Assembly (NCBI GenBank): GCA_900550105.1
Contig: URQW01000157.1
Coordinates: forward strand, 1 to 5,065
Direction of reading: 5' to 3'
Source of the DNA: an uncultured Pelosinus sp.
GTDB taxonomy: Bacteria; Bacillota; Negativicutes; UMGS1260
DNA length: 5,065 nt
Positions 1 through 3,162 of this stretch are shown piece by piece; positions within the stretch are counted from its first letter, which is position 1, and the number at the start of each line of letters is the position of its first letter. The notes beneath the pieces were generated by a model that was not told the origin of the DNA, searched no databases, and worked only from the letters and a program-made list of their open reading frames with translations. The position numbers and the translations under genes were made by a program.

Positions 1-257
1 GACCCTAAGCTATAGACTGGTTGCTGCTGCGCCACTTCTGTTGCTGCGCTTATTGGAGCAGTCGCATCACTGGGCGCTGGCTGTAGCCTGAAGTAAGCGG
101 CGAGAGCTAGTGAGCAAATTAAGATAGGTCCGTAGAGTATAATGACAGCTTTGCGTGTTTTGGTCTTTCCCCAGAAAAGTGCCGCTGATGGCGAGATGAG
201 GCCGACTAACAAGAGGATAAAAGCTAATAAAAACAAAGTGGCAAAAAGATGATTCAT
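1..257 (-). CDS. Two-helix membrane protein of unknown function, N-terminal part
   Basis: This is an open frame of 85 codons that leaves the window at base 1, so the C-terminus is missing. It begins at the ATG at 257-255, behind an AGGAGA ribosome binding site (268-273) with a 10-nt spacer and a good promoter just upstream. The protein starts MNHLFATLFLLAFILL. It has one hydrophobic segment at about residues 3-22, then a short polar loop with FWGKTKTRKAV (about 28-38), then a second hydrophobic segment at about 39-55. An Ala/Pro/Gln-rich stretch follows, which looks like a flexible linker. The order helix, W-G-x-K-x-T-R loop, helix, low-complexity linker is familiar from the N-terminus of many Firmicute membrane-anchored proteins, in which variable extracellular domains follow. 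I recall that as a general pattern and cannot name a family here. The domain that would decide function lies outside the window. Coding is well supported; function is unknown. Confidence 0.85.
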   Translation of the reverse strand, partial: MNHLFATLFLLAFILLLVGLISPSAALFWGKTKTRKAVIILYGPILICSLALAAYFRLQPAPSDATAPISAATEVAQQQPVYSLG

Positions 258-280
258 GTAGTTCGCGTCTCCTAGGCCAA

Positions 281-308
281 ACTATAAAGCGTTACTGTAG
301 CTTGGCAA
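281..308 (-). promoter_or_regulatory. Sigma-A-type promoter for the membrane protein at 1-257
   Basis: On the minus strand the -35 is TTGCCA (308-303) and the -10 is TATAGT (286-281), each 5 of 6 to consensus, with a 16-bp spacer. The predicted start near 274 would leave a leader of only about 17 nt, with the AGGAGA ribosome binding site almost at its 5' end. That is short but workable. A perfect TATAAT also lies upstream on the minus strand (368-363), with no good -35. Confidence 0.6.
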
Positions 309-628
309 ATTGTAATGTTCATGCTTAACGAAGTGAAAAGGTGTTCAATATGTTATTAAACACATTATATCAAATCTTAGGAATACCTTTAATTATATAT
401 CAGAATCTCCTAAATAAAAAACAGAGTATGCCTTTTTATGTCAAAAAAATTTCATGTTATAGCAAAAAAGTTTTACTATTGAATATAATAGGCTTGTTGT
501 TAAGGCAAGGGGTCTCTTTTTTTATCAAAATAAAGAGATCCATCAGAGCAAATTATAAAAAAAATCTCCTATCCATTTTTTTATAGGATAAGAGTATCGT
601 AGTTTTGCTATACCATATTTTTATAAAA
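309..628. other. AT-rich stretch with no convincing gene
   Basis: About 320 bases of very AT-rich DNA lie between the promoter at 281-308 and the terminator at 629-668. A plus-strand frame runs from about 350 to 586 (78 codons from the ATG at 350, AAAGGTG 6-7 nt before it). Its composition is what AT-rich DNA gives by chance: Leu, Ile and Lys dominate and no domain pattern shows. I do not call it a gene, but the ribosome-binding-like sequence keeps it from being excluded. Two hairpins lie inside: TCTCTTTTTTT (513-523) against AAAATAAAGAGA (527-538) with a 3-nt loop, and TCCTAT (567-572) against ATAGGA (583-588). Either could be structure in an untranslated or small RNA, or chance in A/T-rich sequence. 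Confidence 0.5.
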
Positions 629-668
629 ACAAAAGCGAGAGCTTTTTCCGATCTGCTCCCGCTTTTGT
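620..668 (-). terminator. Intrinsic terminator of the small two-gene minus-strand operon
   Basis: ACAAAAGCG (629-637) pairs perfectly with CGCTTTTGT (660-668). After one A-C mismatch the stem continues with GAGC (639-642) against GCTC (655-658), around a 12-nt loop. On the minus strand the stem is followed at once by TTTTTATAAAAA; on the plus strand it is followed by CCCGCC. It therefore terminates minus-strand transcription, about 80 nt past the stop codon at 747-749. Confidence 0.85.
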
Positions 669-686
669 CCCGCCTTATAACCACTA

Positions 687-730
687 CTACGAATCATCGT
701 AGCATCCCCATAGATAGAATACACTATCTA
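687..730. repeat. Two short perfect hairpins in the 3' untranslated region
   Basis: CTACGA (687-692) pairs with TCGTAG (697-702) around the loop ATCA. TAGATAG (711-717) pairs with CTATCTA (724-730) around AATACA. Both lie between the stop codon of the 54-aa gene (747-911) and its terminator, so they would form in the 3' end of that transcript. TCGTAGT also occurs at 597-603, on the far side of the terminator, and could pair with ACTACGA at 686-692 as an alternative. A role in mRNA 3'-end stability is possible but is inference. Confidence 0.45.
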
Positions 731-746
731 GTTAGGAAATGCAACT

Positions 747-911
747 TTAATTTCGATCGCGATTAATGTATTCAGAAACAGCTTCTAAAGAGTCTTTTGG
801 TGGTTTTTTCTGATCTTCCTTGAACTGAATGGGTTCTGGATTATTGGGTCCATAACCGACAGCTGCATTGGCTTTAGCTGCTTGCTGCTCCACGGTTTCA
901 TTCTTATCCAT
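747..911 (-). CDS. Small hydrophilic protein of unknown function (54 aa)
   Basis: I chose the ATG at 911-909 (MDKNETVEQQ...) because an AGGTG ribosome binding site (918-922) lies exactly 6 nt upstream. The frame stays open further 5' to about 956, but that longer start has no such site and would run into the end of the preceding gene. The product is 54 residues with no Cys, no hydrophobic segment and no signal peptide. It is rich in Asp, Glu, Lys, Asn and Gln, with a Pro/Lys-rich middle (about residues 22-39, including NNPEP and KKPP) and a short possible helix near the C-terminus (DSLEAVSEYI). It reads as a soluble, partly disordered cytoplasmic protein. It is the second gene of a two-gene operon: 38 nt separate it from the 56-aa gene upstream, and a terminator follows about 80 nt after its stop. 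I do not recognise a family and give no function. Its good ribosome binding site and non-random composition support coding. Confidence 0.75.
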   Translation of the reverse strand: MDKNETVEQQAAKANAAVGYGPNNPEPIQFKEDQKKPPKDSLEAVSEYINRDRN

Positions 912-949
912 GCTTATCACCTCTCGCTTAGCATAACCTGCTAGCAAGA

Positions 950-1120
950 CTACCATTCGTCTTCCAAAGAAAAGCGTATACTTAAACTAGAGTGAATTAA
1001 ATTCCTTCCAGCATCATAGCAGTGGACGATTTTTCGGAAAGCAAGTTTTTCTGTTGTGCGACGGCCATCTTTCGTAAAATAGGTAATGATCGTTGTTAGG
1101 TTTTTCTTCTTCTTTTCCAC
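950..1120 (-). CDS. Small basic protein of unknown function (56 aa)
   Basis: The likely start is the GTG at 1120-1118, with AGGTGA (1126-1131) 5 nt upstream. The frame is open back to a TTG at 1147, but that lies at the predicted transcription start and has no ribosome binding site. The protein begins MEKKKKNLTTIITYFTKDGRRTT (split here as MEKKKKNLTT, then IITYFTKDGRRTT). It has 56 residues, a very basic N-terminus and an acidic tail (FSLEDEW). The pattern TTIITYFTKDGRRTTEKLAF (about 9-28), then VHCYDAGRNLIHSSLSIRFSL (about 32-52), alternates hydrophobic and polar residues, as in a small beta-sheet protein with turns at DG and AG. There is no membrane segment. It is the first gene of the operon and is followed 38 nt later by the 54-aa gene. 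I do not recognise the family; a nucleic-acid-binding role would suit the charge but is a guess. Confidence 0.75.
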   Translation of the reverse strand: MEKKKKNLTTIITYFTKDGRRTTEKLAFRKIVHCYDAGRNLIHSSLSIRFSLEDEW

Positions 1121-1152
1121 AGAACTCACCTGCTTTCTTTCTGACAATAAAT

Positions 1153-1182
1153 ATTATGTCGTATTTTGAGCATAAATGTCAA
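1153..1182 (-). promoter_or_regulatory. Sigma-A promoter of the two-gene small-protein operon
   Basis: On the minus strand the -35 is a perfect TTGACA (1182-1177) and the -10 is CATAAT (1158-1153, 5 of 6), with an 18-bp spacer. Transcription would start near 1146, leaving a leader of about 26 nt that carries the AGGTGA ribosome binding site. This supports the GTG start at 1120 over the TTG at 1147. A second, weaker minus-strand candidate lies further up: TTGCTA (1340-1335), 16 bp, TATAAT (1318-1313). Confidence 0.7.
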
Positions 1183-1372
1183 TAAGGCTGAGGCGGTTTC
1201 GCAAAATATTAAATAAGACAGATAAATCGTTTTTATTATTTTAGGTTCTTTACAAATTTACGCCAAATTAACAAATTACATATAGACTAAATCCAGCAAA
1301 AGTCTTATAGTAATTATAGAGGGAGTTGTGACAATAGCAACTGTCTTAAAAAAAATATGCTTGAATAGTTTC

Positions 1373-1381
1373 TGTTATGAT
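1373..1381 (+). promoter_or_regulatory. Possible extended -10 promoter for the 76-aa gene
   Basis: TGtTATGAT combines a TG extension (1373-1374) with a 5-of-6 -10 hexamer (1376-1381). The start would be near 1388, about 24 nt before the ATG at 1412. No recognisable -35 lies 16-18 bp upstream. A small inverted repeat, AGTTG (1324-1328) and CAACT (1338-1342), lies further up. The rest of 1190-1370 is AT-rich with no other clear element. Confidence 0.4.
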
Positions 1382-1411
1382 CACACAACAATTTAGGAGA
1401 GTGATTGGCGT

Positions 1412-1642
1412 ATGAAAATGCTTGACAGAAAAACTTGCGGTTTACTTAAAGCGGCAACTATTGAAGCAGAGATGCACCGTAAGGTGACGAAAATAGCAGG
1501 ATTTACTCACCGCGACCGAAGGGTTTATGGACAAGCTGAAGTGAAAACGGTTCGCATGGATCCTGCTGAATTGGATCTTTATTTGAAAGAGCAAGCCAAA
1601 GGCTGGGGCAGGCAGCTTGCGCCTTCACGCAGTAGGCAGTAA
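1412..1642 (+). CDS. Small basic protein of unknown function (76 aa)
   Basis: The ATG at 1412 follows AGGAG (1395-1399), a spacing of 12 nt, which is somewhat long. The second ATG at 1418 would be further still, so the first is preferred. The 76-residue product is strongly basic (many Arg and Lys), has one Cys (residue 9), and has no signal peptide or membrane segment. The first 28 residues (LDRKTCGLLKAATIEAEMHRKV region) look helical. The middle (HRDRRVYGQAEVKTVRM, about 33-49) looks like short strands, MDPAELDLYLKEQAKGW (about 49-65) is a second helix, and the tail SRSRQ is basic. A cytoplasmic nucleic-acid- or ribosome-associated protein would suit the charge, but nothing shows this directly. 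It stands alone between its own promoter region and a strong terminator. I do not recognise a family. Codon use and the ribosome binding site support a real gene. Confidence 0.75.
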   Translation: MKMLDRKTCGLLKAATIEAEMHRKVTKIAGFTHRDRRVYGQAEVKTVRMDPAELDLYLKEQAKGWGRQLAPSRSRQ

Positions 1643-1708
1643 ATTAAGTATTAATACGAATCAATAGACGAAGCTTTCCATCAAATAGTCATTGTAGCAT
1701 ATAAGAAT

Positions 1709-1751
1709 AAAAGCCAATGCACTTGTTATTTTAGCAAGTGCATTGGCTTTT
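1709..1751. terminator. Bidirectional intrinsic terminator between convergent genes
   Basis: AAAAGCCAATGCACTTG (1709-1725) pairs with CAAGTGCATTGGCTTTT (1735-1751): 17 perfect base pairs around a 9-nt loop. The plus-strand side ends in a T tract (1748-1752) and the minus-strand side ends in TTTTATTCTTAT, so it works for both the 76-aa gene (plus) and the 174-aa gene (minus). Its right end touches the stop codon of the minus-strand gene (1751-1753), so one sequence serves both genes. Confidence 0.92.
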
Positions 1752-2275
1752 TAATTGAAGCGATATTCTTCTTCAGCCTGTTTCAAATATTGTAGCATGC
1801 CGTGCCATTGCGTTGCTGTGGCTAAAGCTTGTTGATAGCTAGAAGAATTTTTTTTCGCTCTGACAGGCAGACAATTTATCCGAACCGTATGATATTTTAA
1901 ATCATTAAGATGCATAATTACATGAACATGTTCCACATAGTCTTTACTCGTTTTTTGACTCGTATCATCTGTTACGATTGCCACATCTAAGATTTCATGG
2001 CCTTTTACGAGTTTCCAACGCAGCTTTTTATTTACAAGGCAAAGCGTGCCTGTATCTGTATCCGCGTAAATATAGCCGTCTATGGTCTGTCCGCCTAGCG
2101 ATAGAGCAGCAACCATGGCGGGAGTAAAATGATCAATTGTCTTTACGAGTCTGGCAGCTTCCACGGCAAAGTTGTTCATAGCATATTTTACATCATCAAT
2201 TTTTTCTAATTCTATGCGCATTTTTACTAAAATTGCAGCAGCGATAAACAGTAAAATTAAAAACAATTCAATCAC
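1751..2275 (-). CDS. Membrane-anchored protein of unknown function (174 aa)
   Basis: The start is the GTG at 2275-2273, with a perfect AGGAGG (2284-2289) 8 nt upstream. The ATG one codon position away (2277-2275) runs straight into TGA and cannot be used. The product has 174 residues. Residues 2-18 (IELFLILLFIAAAILVK) are a single hydrophobic helix, probably an N-terminal anchor. A helical, charged stretch follows (about 20-60). From about 66 to 130 the sequence alternates strands and turns (GYIYADTDTGTLCLVN, LRWKLVKGHEILDVAIVTDD, HVHVIMHLNDLKYHTVRI), and a C-terminal helix ends it (about 146-170, with a conserved-looking WHGMLQYLK). A strand-rich core closed by a C-terminal helix resembles the bacterial PH-like fold. 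I infer this from the strand pattern only and saw no catalytic motif. It is divergent from the 43-aa membrane protein and convergent with the 76-aa gene. Specific function is unknown. Confidence 0.88.
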   Translation of the reverse strand: MIELFLILLFIAAAILVKMRIELEKIDDVKYAMNNFAVEAARLVKTIDHFTPAMVAALSLGGQTIDGYIYADTDTGTLCLVNKKLRWKLVKGHEILDVAIVTDDTSQKTSKDYVEHVHVIMHLNDLKYHTVRINCLPVRAKKNSSSYQQALATATQWHGMLQYLKQAEEEYRFN

Positions 2276-2319
2276 ATAGACAGCCTCCTAAAGCAAATTT
2301 GACGCGGTCGCATCGTCCT

Positions 2320-2357
2320 TTTGTCACTGATTTGTCATAATTACTCGTTATGATGAA
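2320..2357. promoter_or_regulatory. Repeat cluster between divergent genes, possible operator
   Basis: The space between the divergent starts at 2275 and 2387 holds a direct repeat, TTTGTCA at 2320-2326 and 2331-2337, offset by 11 bp (about one helical turn). An imperfect palindrome, TTTGTCATAA (2331-2340) and TTATGATGAAA (2348-2358), surrounds TTACTCG. Its inner TCATAA/TTATGA is perfect. A -10-like TATGAT (2349-2354) is part of the right arm, though no good -35 lies at the proper distance. This arrangement suits a regulator acting on one or both genes, but no known regulator is recognised. Confidence 0.35.
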
Positions 2358-2386
2358 ATAATAGACAGAAGGGAGCTGGTCCACAT

Positions 2387-2518
2387 ATGTATCCGTTAGA
2401 TTTTGAAGACTTTTTTTTATTGGCTTTTTATATTGTTACTACGTTATTGCAATTATATTTTTTATGGACTATTAGCGACTCATTGAAAACTTTAACACAA
2501 AAGCGGGAAAAAGAGTAG
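2387..2518 (+). CDS. Small single-span membrane protein (43 aa)
   Basis: The ATG at 2387 follows GGGAG (2371-2375) with an 11-nt spacer. The frame codes for 43 residues and ends at TAG (2516-2518). The acidic, aromatic N-terminus (MYPLDFEDFF) leads into one hydrophobic helix at about residues 10-29 (LLAFYIVTTLLQLYFLWTIS). A basic, hydrophilic tail follows (LKTLTQKREKE). Negative charge outside and positive charge inside predict the N-terminus out and C-terminus in by the positive-inside rule. A gene this short is easily missed, but the ribosome binding site, the clean topology and a terminator about 65 nt downstream all support it. It starts 112 bp from, and divergent to, the 174-aa membrane-anchored protein, so the two may be co-regulated or partners; that is inference. 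No family is recognised. Confidence 0.7.
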   Translation: MYPLDFEDFFLLAFYIVTTLLQLYFLWTISDSLKTLTQKREKE

Positions 2519-2548
2519 GCGCGGCATTAGATAAATTATTTTTTCCCA

Positions 2549-2575
2549 TTATAGCATGATTACTATATGCTGTGA
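2549..2575. repeat. Imperfect hairpin after the 43-aa gene
   Basis: TTATAGCAT (2549-2557) pairs with ATGCTGTGA (2567-2575), nine pairs with two G-U wobbles, around a 9-nt loop. No T tract follows on either strand, so it is not a simple terminator. It precedes the clearer terminator at 2585-2608 in the same 3' region. Confidence 0.35.
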
Positions 2576-2584
2576 ATAAAATTG

Positions 2585-2618
2585 ACTGTCCTATTTATTT
2601 AGGGCGGTTATTTTATTT
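2585..2618 (+). terminator. Intrinsic terminator of the 43-aa gene
   Basis: ACTGTCCT (2585-2592) pairs with AGGGCGGT (2601-2608), eight pairs including two G-U, around an ATTTATTT loop. TTATTTTATTTTG follows. It lies about 65 nt past the stop at 2516-2518 and separates the 43-aa gene from the SOS-regulated promoter. Confidence 0.7.
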
Positions 2619-2636
2619 TGGTGATGTTTTTTTTGT

Positions 2637-2665
2637 TTGACCGAACACTTGTTCTGTGATAGACT
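2637..2665 (+). promoter_or_regulatory. Promoter of the LysM (YneA-like) gene
   Basis: The -35 is TTGACC (2637-2642, 5 of 6) and the -10 is TAGACT (2660-2665, 4 of 6), with a 17-bp spacer. The start would be near 2672. The first LexA box fills most of the spacer (2642-2655) and the second lies at or just after the start (2671-2684), so a bound repressor would block polymerase at both. Confidence 0.65.
2642..2655 (+). promoter_or_regulatory. LexA (SOS) box 1
   Basis: CGAACACTTGTTCT contains a perfect GAAC-N4-GTTC, and its outer bases agree with the Bacillus-type LexA operator (CGAACATATGTTCG) on the left side. It sits between the -35 and the -10 of the downstream promoter, the classic position for LexA repression. 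Cleavage of LexA after DNA damage would release the promoter. Confidence 0.85.
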
Positions 2666-2670
2666 GAAAC

Positions 2671-2684
2671 CAAACAAACGTTCG
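2671..2684 (+). promoter_or_regulatory. LexA (SOS) box 2, one base from the core consensus
   Basis: CAAACAAACGTTCG has the GAAC-N4-GTTC core with one change (AAAC in the left half) and a perfect right half GTTCG. It starts 29 bp after box 1 and its last base is the first of the GGAGGGG ribosome binding site. Two operators on one promoter suggest tight or cooperative repression. Confidence 0.7.
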
Positions 2685-2695
2685 GAGGGGTTTGA

Positions 2696-2959
2696 ATGCG
2701 TAAACTCTTATGGGTTTTTCTTTTATTATTCATGGCTGTAAGTTCTGTTCATGCTTATTCAATCCAGGGAAAACAAGCTGCTTTACGTTATGAAACAGTG
2801 ACTGTGACGCAGGGCGATACCTTGTGGACCATTGCTGCTCGGTATACTACAGAACGAGAAGATATCAGACAGCGCATTGTTTTAATATGTAGTATAAATG
2901 GCTTAGATAGTAACGGAAAAATCATGGCTGGCCAGCAACTCAAAGTACCTTTTCCTTAA
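2696..2959 (+). CDS. yneA: LysM-domain SOS cell-division inhibitor, YneA-like
   Basis: The ATG at 2696 follows GGAGGGG (2684-2690). The product has 87 residues. Residues 1-20 form a signal peptide or membrane anchor: basic MRK, a hydrophobic core (LLWVFLLLFMAVSS), and a possible VHA cleavage site. Residues 33-87 are a single LysM domain, opening with VTQGDTLWTIAARY and closing with NGL (68-70) and GQQLKVP (79-85). This layout, N-terminal hydrophobic segment plus one LysM at about 90-105 residues, is that of Bacillus subtilis YneA, whose QQGDTLWSIA motif is nearly the same. YneA is LexA-repressed and delays septum formation after DNA damage, acting at the outer face of the membrane. The two LexA boxes upstream make the same role likely here. 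B. subtilis yneA lies next to lexA; no lexA is in this window. The gene is monocistronic. A general LysM cell-wall protein is the alternative, but the SOS control argues against it. Confidence 0.85.
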   Translation: MRKLLWVFLLLFMAVSSVHAYSIQGKQAALRYETVTVTQGDTLWTIAARYTTEREDIRQRIVLICSINGLDSNGKIMAGQQLKVPFP

Positions 2960-2994
2960 GGGTTTTCTAATTACAAAACGCTGTATTGCAAACA

Positions 2995-3030
2995 AGACAA
3001 AAGGACTGTGCCTTTTGTCTCTATTTTTTT
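2995..3030 (+). terminator. Intrinsic terminator of the YneA-like gene
   Basis: AGACAAAAGG (2995-3004) pairs perfectly with CCTTTTGTCT (3011-3020) around ACTGTG, followed by CTATTTTTTT. It ends the SOS transcript 36 nt after the stop codon and before the first NrdR box, so nrdJ is transcribed separately. Confidence 0.93.
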
Positions 3031-3043
3031 ACAAGACCATAAA

Positions 3044-3059
3044 ACACTATATATAGTTT
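3044..3059 (+). promoter_or_regulatory. NrdR box 1 upstream of nrdJ
   Basis: ACACTATATATAGTTT matches the NrdR operator pattern (ACACWATATATWGTGT) at all but one position. It covers the place where a -35 would lie. NrdR is a zinc-finger, ATP-cone repressor of ribonucleotide reductase genes that responds to ATP/dATP levels. Confidence 0.85.
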
Positions 3060-3067
3060 TTAAATTA

Positions 3068-3076
3068 TGTTAAAAT
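3068..3076 (+). promoter_or_regulatory. Extended -10 promoter of nrdJ
   Basis: TGTTAAAAT has the TG extension (3068-3069) and a 5-of-6 -10 hexamer, TAAAAT (3071-3076). No good -35 is visible, since NrdR box 1 occupies that site. The start would be near 3083, inside box 2, giving a leader of about 80 nt. Confidence 0.6.
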
Positions 3077-3090
3077 ACAATATATAGTGA
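3075..3090 (+). promoter_or_regulatory. NrdR box 2 upstream of nrdJ
   Basis: ATACAATATATAGTGA fits the NrdR pattern in its central ten positions and the GTG of the right arm. It begins 31 bp after box 1, three helical turns, which is the usual spacing for paired NrdR boxes. It covers the predicted transcription start and the end of the -10, so NrdR bound to both boxes would shut the promoter. Confidence 0.85.
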
Positions 3091-3162
3091 TTGGAGAGGC
3101 TGTTATAGATATCTGCCTTTTTTCGAAAGCTAACTAGTAAATTGTAAGCGGGAGCGATTATT

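Noticed and set aside
341..586. Plus-strand open frame of about 80 codons in the AT-rich gap
   Set aside because: Although AAAGGTG lies near an ATG at 350, the product is only Leu/Ile/Lys-rich AT-driven sequence with no domain, it is interrupted by hairpins, and no promoter or terminator fits. It is kept as doubtful, not as a gene.
912..956. Longer N-terminus for the 54-aa protein starting near 956
   Set aside because: The ATG at 911 has a well-placed AGGTG site, while the upstream start has none and would overlap the end of the preceding gene.
1121..1147. TTG start at 1147 for the 56-aa protein
   Set aside because: It lies at the predicted transcription start and lacks a ribosome binding site; the GTG at 1120 has AGGTGA 5 nt upstream.
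1328..1396. 22-codon leader frame from a GTG at 1328 whose stop overlaps the ribosome binding site of the 76-aa gene
   Set aside because: The purine-rich GGGAG is only about 2 nt from the GTG, too close to work, and the predicted promoter at 1373-1381 lies inside the frame.
3083..3162. Cobalamin riboswitch before the B12-dependent nrdJ
   Set aside because: The leader is only about 80 nt and shows no B12-box-like conserved sequence or long paired domain; NrdR boxes already explain the control.
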